The translations under genes were made by a program, and so were the position numbers. The notes beneath the pieces are model-generated. The model did not search any database and was not told the origin of the DNA. It saw only the letters and a list, made by a program, of their open reading frames with translations. Positions 37,745 through 49,287 of a stretch of 64,000 bases of DNA are shown piece by piece. Each line of letters begins with the position of its first letter. The first letter of the stretch is position 1. Source of the stretch: Stratiolaelaps scimitus (Eukaryota; Arthropoda; Arachnida; Mesostigmata; Laelapidae); the NCBI GenBank assembly GCA_019614645.1, contig JABWDB010000005.1, positions 12,637,001-12,701,000 on the forward strand. The letters run 5' to 3'.

Positions 37745-38054
37745 CACAAGAAACAGCGGGAGAACAGGCAGAGAAAAATTATAAAGAGTACGAGGACGGC
37801 AGTGCCGCGACGACGACGACGAAGACGACAGCGACGCGCTGGCAGCAGAGGCAAGCGGCAGAGAACGGCAGCAGGGGAGTGCGAGATAGAGAGAGCTCGC
37901 TCGCTCGCTCGTTGCCGCAGAGAAAAGACGAGAGACGCGAGAATACCGTGCGAGGAAGCAACGAGAGAAAACGGCTACTCACTGGCGCTACTCTAGCCGC
38001 CACCACCACCAGCCTAGCCGGTCGTCGCCGTCCACGCTACACCACTGACTCTGG

Positions 38055-38057
38055 GGC

Positions 38058-38084
<27 letters not shown>
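38055..38084. repeat. (GGC)10
   Basis: Ten pure GGC units followed by two CAG units. It is upstream of Groucho and outside its coding sequence. Confidence 0.9.
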
Positions 38085-38088
<4 letters not shown>

Positions 38089-40342
38089 GGAGGCAGCAAG
38101 ATTCTGCGGTACTTGTAGCAGCTAGTGATGCTGCTGCTGCTGCAAGCAATCTGCAAGACTGCAGCATCTAGCAGTGAAACAGCGCCTACGTACGCAGGGC
38201 CAACCACCTTCACCAAGAAGCTGCCAAACGGGCCCTTGTCGACGAGGGATGGAAACACCGTCTCCACGGCGGCGAGGACGGCCGCCATGGAACTGCTGCA
38301 ATTCCTGTTACCACCACTGAACTTCAGCATTGCCAAGCAGTGTCCTGCTGACACCGCCTATTGGAATCTGCTAACCCACTAAAGCGCCAGGGCTGGCTTG
38401 CCCCCCGGGGCCCCAGCAATGTCCACAGTCATCTCCACAACAGCTAAATAGTTTAGATTTCCTGCTAGCCGAAGCGGCGCAGCAAGTAGGTGAAAACGAG
38501 ACCTTTCAAGTCCTCGGAGCCGACGGAGAAACGAATACACACACATGTATATATATACAATAGATGTATATATATATATATAATATTTATATAACATAAA
38601 GCGTAACCTTTCAAAGGAAAGGTAGGCGATTCATTTGCGAGTCGGGTAGCCGCTTTATGACAACGGAACAACCTAGCTAGATATAGAAACGCCTAGATAA
38701 GATACATGATAACTCGCGTGAGCGAGTCCACACATTTAAGTTCATATGTTCAAGACGGCGGCTATCTAGCCTCTACATATAGTATCATCTATTATTATGG
38801 ATATATAGCATGCAAGTTATTGATAAAATGAACATATCCAACTTGGGTTCGAAGTATGATGTGCGAAAACACGCGTGCGTTGCGCCGTTGCTTGTCGACG
38901 TTATTCTTACTGCTTCTCAGTCTGAAGAATCGTGCCTACCTATCCGCCGTCAAACCCGCATTGGGTCAAGGTGATACCCCATCACCGGAATTGGTCATTG
39001 TACAACCAGATGTCTTCTCTGTGTCTGTAACACTGTATGCATGTTGCATGTGTCTACCTTCTATGCTGTGTTTCGAGGGTTGTCCACTCCGCCTGCGGAA
39101 GCCCGCTGCGGAGGGATTGACGTTGCAGCTACCACTCCCCCCTGCAGCCATGACGCCTCAAACGGTCCAAACTTCATATCGTCTGTTGTCGTACGCAGTC
39201 GGCGTGGGGCGCGTGTTCTTGCAGGTATTGTGACCTATGCGCTAATATCTCGACCGAGATGCACGGAACCGACCGTGCGGCTTGTTCGTTCCGGTCAGCC
39301 GATCGTGGCTAGCTCGCTCAGCTCGTCCACCCAAAATTGTGCTGCTGCTGCTGCGGCTGCCACCACCACCAATGCGTATTGTATCCTGCCGTGGCGGTGC
39401 ACGACCTCCACATCGGTGGTAGGCACATTTAAAACTATCGACGACGCGCCAACAGACCCAGAACCGCCTGCTGCGAGCTGAAGTGCTGTTAGCGGTGATC
39501 GTGGATTGCTACAGAGTGCCGCTGAGAACCGCGCGAAGTCCACGATGACGCCGACAACACCGACCGGCCCTGTACCCTCTGTAGTAACAAACTGTGGCTG
39601 TGCAGTTTCTCCTCACAGGCTGTGAGCGGTGCGGTGTTCGCAAGCTGTGACGCACAGCGGCCGACAGCGAACAGGCCGGTCAGAGAACAGGCCATTCGAC
39701 AGGCGCTTTGTTTGGTCGTTTCTAGTCCAGTGAACAACAGCGACAGTGCATGCACCACCCTTCACTTTGCCAGATGGAACAACAAGCCTGTGCCTTCGCA
39801 CGGCGCGCGCTTGCCGCGAACGGCAGCCATCGGCAGCCATCGGCAGCCTTCAGCGGCACCCAGCGGTATCAGCGCACAGGCAGCAGTGCCCGCGTCAGCG
39901 GCACCTCATTGGCATCAAACACGGCGGCCGCCGCCGCCGCACTGTTGAAACAGAACGACTCGATCAGGTTCTGCTCTCGGGTACATCTGGGATATCTATC
40001 CGTGCCATGTGCCTTCCGTCCCCGTTGGAACCCTCGATACCGGCATTATCATTGCCTATCTCCAACTCCTTCGTATGCAACCCGCCAGCAGAAGAGAGAG
40101 ACGTAGTGCGACTAGCGTTGTTGCTGTTGCTGCTGCTGCCGCAGGTCTCTCCTAGCTCCGCCGCGATTGCCACTGCTTCTTCTGCTCGGCCCGCCGAAAC
40201 AACCTTTCCACGGTATGTCCGCACCACGGGAATAGGGAAGCAACGCCCTGCTACTACCACTACTACTAGAACGTCTGTTCTTCTCATCGTCGTCGTCGTC
40301 GTGCCGTGACGCGCCATCATCCCCCCTCTATTGCAATAGCCT

Positions 40343-41061
40343 TCACCATATGAGGCTATCAGGCCCCGAGACAAGCAGGCCCTTACCACGACGCCCCCAA
40401 CGCATGGCCCATCCTATCGTCTGCCGCCAACCTCTCCCGGGTAACCGTCCCTCCGTTACAAGCAGAGAGCGATAGGCACAAGGAAACAGGCACAGCGCAG
40501 GCAGTAAGGCAGTCAGTACGTCCCCCAGCGAACGGTTCCGAGGACAACGAAAACGACCCCCGCTCTCCCCGTCTCGGCGCTGCTCCGCCGGTCCGCCTCT
40601 CTTCGTCAACGTTTCCTCTCTCACCCTCACACTCTTTCGTTCTCTCAATGGCGCTAACCCACAGCCACCGCTGCTGATGCCGCCACCGTTACCACTACGA
40701 CCACCCAGCCCTGAAGGTCCGAAATGCTCCCTCGGGTCCCTCCTTACGCGACCACTGAGTCGTAAACTGGCATAAATAATTATACACGACGAGCAGCTGG
40801 GGGGCGCAGCAGCCCAGGGGATTGGTTGGGTGTCAGTTGATCCCCCGCCACCCCGTCCGTCGATTGAGCGGAGGGCGAGATGCGATGGCAGAGGATCTGC
40901 TGAGCCGCCGCCGCCGCCACGGGGAGAGTGAGAGAGAGAGAGAGAGGTGCAGCGTTTGCGGGCTCTTCGGCTCTCGTGGGGCGTACGGGGTTCGTGGACG
41001 GGGGTTGCGATAGTAGCACTACTACTACTACCACCATCACCACTACCGCCACCACCACCAC

Positions 41062-41094
<33 letters not shown>

Positions 41095-41506
41095 GTACGA
41101 GTGAGGGGGAGAAGAGGAGGAGGAGGCTCGTTCGGCCTGAAAGCTGGAGGAGGGGTGGGATGTCGAGGTCGAACGACGAGGCGAGGCGAGCTGGCTCGGC
41201 CCGGTCCGGCCGAGCTGAACCGACGGAGAACTGAGGCGAAGAGCATCTCAATTGCGCGCAACGGCGGCGGCGGTGGTGGTGGCAGCAGAGCCCATTCCTT
41301 CCCAGCGCTGCTTGCTCCGTGTCCCGACCCTTGTGTGCGTGCATGTGTCTGTATGTGTGCTCTGGGGAGGCACATCCACACACACCCCCATATACTCCGC
41401 TACCCATCCACCGACTCGTCGTCCCCACCCTATTACCCTGGCTATCTGGCAGGCAGCCATTCTTGCCCTCTGCCGTAGCAGCAGCAGCAGCACAGCCTGC
41501 TTCCAT
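40343..41506 (-). other. Longest open frame in the window (387 codons), probably compositional
   Basis: This minus-strand frame starts at ATG with G at -3 and +4 and stays open for 387 codons through GC-rich DNA. It contains a poly-Gly run of about 16 from a GGC repeat, Ser runs and Arg-rich stretches. No domain is recognised. The opposite strand is also open over long overlapping stretches, which argues for composition rather than selection. The frame is long enough to deserve an RNA or homology check. Confidence 0.12.
41013..41093. repeat. ACT/ACC/GCC triplet tract
   Basis: ACT, then ACC, then about ten GCC units, each block one base different from the last. It encodes the poly-Gly run of the long minus-strand open frame. 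Confidence 0.85.
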
Positions 41507-41779
41507 GTCGTCTTCCTTCCTTCCTTCCTTCTCTCGGTTGGCCGCTTTGCTTTGGCTGGCGGTACAGACAACCCTAGTCCGCTGCTACCCCCCGCCATCC
41601 GCTCGTCGCTGGTCTTACACCCTCCTCTATCTCTCTCTGTCTGTCTCTCCTCACGCGCGCGCGCGCACGCGTTCTCGTTCCCGCCTTCATCCTATTCGCC
41701 TGGTCTTTTCGCTCTCTCCACTCTTTGCCCACCATTGCCCTCTCGCCTTCCGCAGTCTCTTTCGTCCCACAACCTCGTA

Positions 41780-41793
41780 CCCCCCCCCCCCCC
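41780..41793. repeat. (C)14 homopolymer
   Basis: Fourteen consecutive C. Other C runs of about 12 are near 17147 and 30046; these are places where assembly length may be wrong. Confidence 0.9.
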
Positions 41794-43038
41794 AACCCCC
41801 TCTGTCCCCCGGCGCTCGTCTCTCAACGCTTTCTTCGGAAACGAGCGACGGGCCGGCGGTGACCGGTGGTGGCCTCAGCCACCGAGCCATCTAACCATCT
41901 AACTCGACACTCGGCGGCTCGCTGCAGCGGCTACTGCAGCAGCAGCAGCAGCTAGAAGAAGCCCGGATCCGAAGGCGCGCCTTGCGCCACTACTCCGAGT
42001 TCCTCCCCCTGTCCTCTACCTCCAAAGCTATCCCCGACTCGTCCCACCGTTTTTTCACCCAACTCCCGCCACCAATGGCACCAGCAGCAGCAGCAGAGGC
42101 CACTACTACAACTACTGCGAGCTGCTGCTACTACAACTAGCGGCTGCCGTCGCACCCGCCACCGCCGACGCTGCTGTCTCGACCGCGACGGCGACCACCA
42201 CACAGTGACTCCGAAGTGAGGAGTGAGTGAGATCGGCGCGCGGTTCGGGGCACAGTCGGCCCGGCCGGCCGGCGCATCAGAAGCAGAAACCGAGCCCCCA
42301 ATGAACGGAGAGTAATGTGGCACGGCGCGAAGAGTGAACGCTGATGTCGGACGACGGAGACGGCGGCGGCGGCGGCAGTGGTGGTGGTGGTGGTGGTGGT
42401 ATAAGGGTGGAATGCTAAAAGAATGAGGCAACCAACGGAGATGACGAAGGCGGCGGCGGCGGCGGCTGCTGGTGGCTGACAGGACGACGAGTGCGAGCAA
42501 CCGATGACAGCGTTTCAGCCGTTGCCGCCGCCGCCGTTGCTGCTGCTGCTGCTTCTGTAGAGTAGTGCTCGGTGAAGAAGAAGAAGAAGAGAAGCGAATG
42601 ACTGCGATGATGATGATGACAACAACAACAACAACACCCACGACGACGACAAGAGTAACAACATGACGATAGCAGCAGCAGCAACGGCGGCGGCAACAAC
42701 AACAACAACAGCAACAACGAGAACGACAACGAAGCAGCCAACGAGGAGCGGACGAAGTCGTTTCATTGGCGCTGCTACCTCCACCGCTCAACTGCTCACT
42801 AAGTAGCGCCAGCAGCAGCAGCAGCAGTATCATTTGTAGTGGTAGCGATGTACTTGAGTGGCCGTCGTGGTAGTAGTGGCTTTAGCCGGTCGGACTGAGG
42901 CGAGCAGAGTAATTATCGTGTAGACGACCGCGGCGAAGCGCGGCGCGTGAAAAATCAATGGACTCTCACTCGCACACACACTCACCCACGCAGCAGACAG
43001 AGTCAAAGATACACAGGAGGTTAGAGACATATATTTAC

Positions 43039-43074
<36 letters not shown>

Positions 43075-43109
43075 ATTCGCGTGTGTGTGTATATATATAT
43101 ATATATATA
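43039..43109. repeat. Compound AT/GT/CGCG/GT/AT tract
   Basis: AT, then GT, then ATTCGCG, then GT, then TA runs follow one another over about 70 bases. Purine-pyrimidine alternation holds almost throughout, broken only at ATTCG. Confidence 0.9.
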
Positions 43110-43388
43110 GTTACATCCATATAAACCTTGCATACATACATAAATACTTATTACATCAACAAAGCGCAGCAGAGTGTAGCACACGCAAACAAATATACAG
43201 ACGGAAGGGAGCTCCTCCACGGACAATTATCCACAGTTTTGCACACAGATCGGAACGGACACGAACCGAACGAAACATCCGATCCCCAACAGACAACAAC
43301 AACAACAACAGCAGCGAGAAAAGGCAGACGACTACGAGCGGATCGCTTGGACATCAGTGGCAGAGATTGCGGCGGTAGCAGCAGCGGC

Positions 43389-43421
<33 letters not shown>

Positions 43422-43443
43422 AGCAGCAGCAGCAGCAGCAGCA
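43389..43443. repeat. (CCG)10(CAG)7
   Basis: A CCG run passes directly into a CAG run. Confidence 0.85.
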
Positions 43444-44299
43444 ACGGTGATAACGACAGCGCCGAGCAGCCGCTTTGCTTCTGATGGTCGGTCAGTAATA
43501 GCAAAATAACAGGAGCGCGAAGAAGCGGCAATGGCGGGGAGAGAGAGAGAGAGAAAGCAATGAATTTCAAGAAGAGAAGATGAAGAACAAGAAGTGGTAG
43601 TCGTATGTGGATGAGGGTGATTCTAATGTAATGGCGCCGCTCCTGCTGATGATAATGGTGATGATGATGCTGCTGCTGTTGGCAGCTAACGACGACGACA
43701 GCAACGGCAGCGACGAAGGCGGCGGCGGCGGCAAAAATAGAAAGTATCTTCTGTAGAAGATGCAGCAGAACCAGCAGAAGATGATGAAAAAGAGAAAGAT
43801 GATGATGAAGATGAAGACGAAGAAGTTGAAGAAGCCCAAAGCAGCAACAGCAGCAGCAGGTACCGTCGCCGTCGCCGCCGCCGCTGCATTATCGAAAATT
43901 ATCACCAGTCGCAACAAGAACAATAACAAACAATAATAAGAAAAGGAAGAAGCACTACAAACATACGATCAGCGTCATAATCATTAACGACGACGACGAC
44001 GACGATGAGAATGATGGTAATGATAATAACGCGCAATGAACCTTCACGCTTTGATAATAATATAAATGGTGTGTAAGTAAGGCTTAGCGGCATCATATAT
44101 TATCTAATCTTAGCAGTACCGGGCAATGTCGGGGATACAACGACATGATGACAGTGAGCGATGATGAAATAGTGACGACGAGGACAGAAATGTCATTGTC
44201 AGCAGCACATATGGCCACAACGAAGAAGAAGAAGTCTCTGAACTCGGAGCTGTACTAGTATTACTTGTAATAGAAGTATGATAATAATAATAATAATAG

Positions 44300-44351
44300 C
44301 ATAAACTAGTGGGATAATGGTCATAATCATAAACTAGTGGGATAATGGTCA
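44300..44351. repeat. 28-bp tandem duplication
   Basis: CATAAACTAGTGGGATAATG begins at 44300 and again at 44328. The second copy matches for 24 bases, then diverges. Confidence 0.9.
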
Positions 44352-44974
44352 GAGGATGGGCAGTGCTGCTCCGACTTCCGCTGAAGTGGTGTACAAACAG
44401 CAACGGGAACAGCCTAAGCAGCAGCATATGAGCATAATGACAACAGCAATAAAACATGTGAGGGTATCATCAAACAGATTAAGAACACAGCAGCACCAAT
44501 AAAATACCACAGTTTAACAACTTGACAAGAAATAAAATTTTGAGCTCTCTACAGCACCTTTTAAATAAACTGTTTTTCGAGCTGACCCTCATCTGTTCCC
44601 CTATCCCCAGCACCTTTTAAATAGAATATATATATATATACATATATGGTTATCATCACTAGCGACTCTGTGAAATAATTTGCTGCCAGTGAGCGACAAA
44701 CAATAACAATAATTTTCGCAAGAGAAATTTTGACAGAACCACCACCACCACCACCAACAACAACAATAACAACAACCAAACACACTCATCAGCAATACAC
44801 CAACACAGTGTAACATTAGCATGATAGCGAATCGCTGAGGGGGACGAGGAGGAGGAGGAGGAGGATGGGTTGAGCAAACGGATTTATCCGTTGATCGTTG
44901 TTGAAGTCAAACGGACGAAAAGTTGACAGCGCGACAGCGGTACTACTCGCTGTTGCTAGTTGCGTCGTGGTCTT

Positions 44975-44976
<2 letters not shown>

Positions 44977-45005
<29 letters not shown>

Positions 45006-45067
45006 TTTATTGTTGTTGTTACTGTTGTTGTTGTTGTTGTTGTCGTCGTCGTCGTCGTCGTCGTCGT
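44977..45067. repeat. TTG then TCG triplet tract
   Basis: About 70 bases of interrupted TTG units pass into about eight GTC units. Another case of a triplet array switching by one base while keeping register. Confidence 0.9.
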
Positions 45068-48000
45068 GGGCTTCACGCATAGCAGCGCTGGCCGCCACCC
45101 GCCACCGCGGGAAGCGGATCTGATCCTCGCGCACGACGGACCTATACAGTGCGCAGCAGCAGCAGCAGCAGCCGTCGCCAACAGCTCGCCAAGAGTCTTC
45201 CTGCATCATCGCCGACGCTGATCGCGAGCCGTTTGACGCTGGGCGTCCGCCGGCGCGGCAGCGAACTACAACGACAAAATAAACGGGCGAGGCAGGCGGC
45301 CAGCTCAGCTCCGCTCCGCCGCTGCAGACGCCAGAATCGATGAACAGGGCCAGCCGGAGTCACCGCCGGAGCCGAGAATGGGTTGCTAGCCACTCAGCGC
45401 TTCCCAAAGCACTTCTATTTCTTTTTTCTCGTTTCAACGTTTGCCAGCTCACTCTTCAACCGACGAACTGAGCAGCCACCGCCACCGCTGTCGTCGTCGG
45501 AGTCAAACCAATTTCGCTACTCCGATTGCTTCTTCTGTTCGATATGTAGGTGTATTGCCGTGTTGTGTGTCTATTTGTCTGTCTGTCTGAGCACATGTGT
45601 CTGTGTGTGTCATCAAACGCAGTCGACAAGAAGAGGTAGATAGACGCAGTTGTCCACGAGCACGCCGAGCATGATGATGATCATGATCATGTTGACGGTG
45701 ATGGTAGTAAAAAAAAAATAACACGAGGGAGTCAACCGGCCCCACTCTGTCGCTGTGTACGAGGCCTCCCACCCTCCCTCCCCGTCTGGCTTCCTTCATC
45801 CACCACGCTGGACGCACAGATGATACGCTGTGGTGTGCTGTCCGTGCGTGTGTGTGTGCTGCGGCGGCGTACCGCCGTGTCGTGATACGGTGCGGTGACT
45901 CCATGCTGGATCATAACACCACTGCCAGCAGCATTTCGTTGGTGCACTCCGCGGTGGTGCTGTTTCTCCTGCCGTCACCGCCACCGCCTATTGGCGTTCT
46001 TCACTGTCTGATTGCTGACGCCACAGTCACAGGGCGAACGCTTCGACACACGACGGGTCAGTTTCGCTGTTGCAGTGGATCGCCGGCGTGGGGTGGAGCG
46101 GCAAGCGAGAGAGCGAGAGAGAGAGAGAGAGAGTAGTAGCAATAGATGAGACGAGTCAGTCAGTCTGTCTTCATCGGTCGCTATTCTCGATGGGAAGAAG
46201 ATCAGCAGCAGCTGCAGCAGTAGCAGCGGCCGGCAGGAGGAAAAGATGTTGTTGCAGAAGCAGCAGCAGCAGCAGCGGCATCAATAGTAGCAGGATGACT
46301 TGGCGTGACTAGCCAGCTCGCGATAGCGTGAAGCTATCGAAAGCCACAAGACACATAGACACTTGCGTCGTGTTGCCGTTGTGTCCATTCGTTCGTTCAT
46401 CCGCTGTTTAGTGTCGTCTGCTGATGAGAAGAGCTGGGTAGCTGTTACAGATAACGTTGCTTGCTGATGACACAGTCGTCGCCGCCGCCGCCGCCGCGAC
46501 GATGGGCACGACCGGGATCGCGCGGCCGGTCGCCAGCCGAAGTCGCGAGCGCTGAACAGAGCGGCCGACAACTCGGATTGAGTGAATGAGTGACGAACGA
46601 GAGAGAGCGAGAGAGAGATACAGAGTGAGATTGCTGCTGCTGCTGCTGCTGCTGGTGGCGGTAGTCGCTAGGGTTGCCACAACGGGCACAGCTGCTGCTG
46701 CTGTCGCTGCTGCGGTAGTAAAATGGCTGCTGGAGTGAAGTGGCTCCGATACGAAGCGACGGATGATGACTCGATCGATGTTCGCTGGGCGCGCTTGATT
46801 CCGCCGCCGCCGCCGCCGCCGCCGCTGTCTGTTCTCATCGTCAATAGGAGCAACGGCAGGCAGGGTTGGGGACACCGATGGACAACGGTTGTGAGCATTC
46901 ATCGCTAGTTGCCGTCGGTGATGCGCGAGGGTGACTAACTGACAATAACGACGGCCCGCGCAGCGACAGCGACACCAACAACAACAACGGCGGCGGCGGC
47001 GGCTGTGGCGGCGGCGACAGCAGCAACAAACAACAACACTTTGTTGCTGTTGAGAACATGCAACGAGCGTTGGCGATGCTGCTGCTCCGCCTATTACCAG
47101 CCGGTGGTGGAGTTGCCGTCCCATTGCCAGCTCCGCCGCCGCCGCCGCCGTTGCCCGCGTTTTTTTTTGTGCTAAGAGAAACGTTTCGACAGCTCGACGG
47201 GAAATAGCAGCAGTAGCAGCAGCTGCTGCTGCGATGGTAGAAGCGAGCAATGATGTTGTTCACGACGGTGACGACGACGCCGATAGCGATGGTGGCGTTG
47301 ATCAGCTCGTGGCGATCAGATCGCGGGCCAATCAGCACCACGGTGACAGGAGGCAAAGCGCGACATCTACATATTATAGTATAAAATGCATTGAGACGAA
47401 GGCGACCCAACGCAGCGGTGATTCGATGCTGGAGCAGCACAAACAGAGGCAGTGAGCCAGTCAAGTCAACGTGTGGATGGACGGACGGCTCTCGCTGAGA
47501 CGTCGCTACTCCGACATCAGGAGCAATAATATAGCGTCAGCTAAGGAGGTGATGGGCAGTCCAGCCTGGCGCGGCAGCGGTCGCGAACGGTCTGCGCTTG
47601 CCTTGCAACAGGAGGAGACACGTAGATGCACATATGGATTAGATGGCCAGTGTTGCGTTTAGCCACATTTCGGGGGGTCATCCTATGAAGCTATGCAAAA
47701 AGAAATACCTTGAACGTTAAACATTTAGCGGTGGGGAGTCCGCCCGAAAACATATTAGTACAATAGCACCGCAGCAGCAGCTGCACTCTTCACGCCGTAT
47801 ATAGCTCGATGCAGATAGCTACCTAGTGGACACACGGTGCGATCGGTGCACAGAGAGCTGCTGATTCATCAGCGATTCGGTCATGGGAGAAAAAAAATAA
47901 CGATCACAGCGACGCCGAACCCCGAGGAGAAGAACAAGGCGAAGGTACGGACGAACTGATGATGGTGAGCACAAATAAAGCGATGTAAAAATAAAGTAAG

Positions 48001-48202
48001 TAATTAACGAAATAAGTTGATAGGTGTTGGCTCGGCCGGCACTCGACAATCGCAACTGATCATCAGGCACCGCTGGATCGTCGACATGACGAACAACGGT
48101 GTTTCTTGTTGTCTTGATTCGTTCAAAAAAGAGATCGTCAATGTAGATCGGAATGACGGATAGATATACTCGATTGAAGGTTTTGCCAGAAAGTGACCAA
48201 CA

Positions 48203-48227
48203 GCACACTGCTCAGTGAGCAGTGTGC
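48203..48227. repeat. 25-bp near-perfect palindrome
   Basis: GCACACTGCTCA and TGAGCAGTGTGC are exact reverse complements separated by one G. The half-site GAGCAGTGTGC recurs at 48301-48311, followed by four GGTGC-type units. The dyad has the form of a binding site for a dimeric factor, but no factor is identified. Confidence 0.85.
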
Positions 48228-48723
48228 ATTGGACTAAAGCGGCGCCAGCGACGCCGGCGGCTCGGAGCGGATTATCGGGCGGAACCTGACGATCGCGTCC
48301 GAGCAGTGTGCGGTGCGGTGCGGTGCGGCGCGATGTGCGCCGGTCACGGCTCGTCGTTGACTGCGACTATTGCCACGACAAGCTACTAATACTATTTCTA
48401 CCCGGCAATTGGGTTGCGAGCGACAAACAGCGGGGCAACAACAAGTTGAAAACTGGCCTCGTCGTTATTGGGTTTCTCCCCATGGACAGACGGGCGGCGG
48501 CGACGGCGGCGATAGCGGGGATCGGGGACGGGTGGTCGAATTGGGAAAGCAAGGGCAATAAATCGTAAAGGAATTGTTCCTTGTGGATAAAAAGAGAAGA
48601 GCTATATCACACCGAGCAGATCACACCCTCTGCCGGCGCTTTTGGCCGGCCCAGAAAAAAAATACAGTGCAAACTTAGTCGACGGGTTTGAACACACCGG
48701 GGAGGCTGTAGGATGCACGGACG

Positions 48724-48761
<38 letters not shown>
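48724..48761. repeat. (AT)n(GT)n tract
   Basis: An AT run continues into a GT run, an alternating purine-pyrimidine stretch. Confidence 0.85.
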
Positions 48762-48809
48762 CTAGCCGAAAAGTATGGTCACAGTTGCCAGCTGTGAAAT
48801 GTCAATTTT

Positions 48810-49019
48810 GTGGAGAGGCGGCGATTATACAGCGGAAGGACGAGTCTTGAAGAATATCTGGCAAGATTAGCATGTGGAAAATCGTTACCTGTGTTTTCTT
48901 GTAAGGCTACACCTGCTTTAACTGATAGTCTAGATAAACATCGACTGGTTGATGAGTTGGGATTTTTTCCCAATTCAAAATTCGGATACAAAATGCGTAT
49001 GCACCTGAAAAATTCCTAA
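48810..49019 (+). CDS. Possible terminal-exon open frame (uncertain)
   Basis: About 70 repeat-free codons end in TAA at 49017-49019. Segments include TSLEEYLARLACGKSLPVF and DKHRLVDELGFFPNSKFGY. The codons look less repeat-driven than elsewhere. No ATG opens the frame; it starts with GTG in the track sense, so it would need an upstream splice (a TTGCCAG acceptor match lies near 48790). No AATAAA follows closely. Family not recognised. Confidence 0.1.
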   Translation: MERRRLYSGRTSLEEYLARLACGKSLPVFSCKATPALTDSLDKHRLVDELGFFPNSKFGYKMRMHLKNS

Positions 49020-49274
49020 AGGTACATATAATAATAATAATAATTTATAATGTCATAAAATACTTGAAACTTTTCAAATGTCAATCGAAGATTAACGTTG
49101 TCCATATAAAACTCCTTGCAGACAAGATTTCCTTAGTTATCTGTCTTCACCCCGTGAATAGAGCGGTCTCTTGACCTCCCCGCATCCCCCGTTATGACGA
49201 AGAGTCGAGCGGCAGTTGCCTTAACACGTTCTTCTCTCACTATTCGATACATATACACGTAAATAGTATAACAA

Positions 49275-49287
49275 ATGTCGGCCAAAG
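49275..49287 (+). CDS. Possible first coding exon MSAK ending at GTAAGT (uncertain)
   Basis: AACAAATGTCG gives an ATG with A at -3, followed by TCG GCC AAA G and then a consensus GTAAGT donor at 49288-49293. Very short first coding exons exist (Groucho exon 1 here has seven codons), so this could start a plus-strand gene. Thirteen bases carry too little information to be sure, and I could not find a second exon. Confidence 0.08.

Larger units (their letters stand above)
36800..48600. other. GC-rich, repeat-dense upstream region, no recognised gene
   Basis: This stretch is rich in CTG, GCC, CAA/TTG and GAC/GTC repeats, with AT tracts at 37689-37739 and 43039-43109. It has many long overlapping open frames on both strands, such as 40343-41506 (-), 41952-42833 (-) and 46408-47250 (-). 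Their translations are mostly runs of Gly, Ser, Arg, Leu, Val, Thr or Cys and follow the repeats. I recognise no protein family. The interval 38.7-39.5 kb is calmer, with an open frame at 38856-39233 (+) that I cannot assign. Confidence 0.6.

Noticed and set aside
38037..38382. Open frames on both strands with coding-like codon choice (38125-38382 +, 38037-38354 -)
   Set aside because: Neither translation is recognisable, neither has convincing splice or polyadenylation signals, and the minus frame runs into the (GGC)10 array.
38856..39233. 125-codon frame with a signal-peptide-like start
   Set aside because: Leu-rich N terminus resembles a signal peptide, but an overlapping 146-codon frame is open, no domain is visible, and the length is within chance.
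41952..42833. 293-codon minus-strand open frame
   Set aside because: The translation is runs of Leu, Cys, Arg, Val, Ser and His made by CAG, GGT and AAC arrays, with other frames also open over the same bases.
46408..47250. 280-codon minus-strand open frame
   Set aside because: Mostly Ala, Arg, Cys and Ser runs from triplet repeats; a second minus-strand frame of 207 codons overlaps it.
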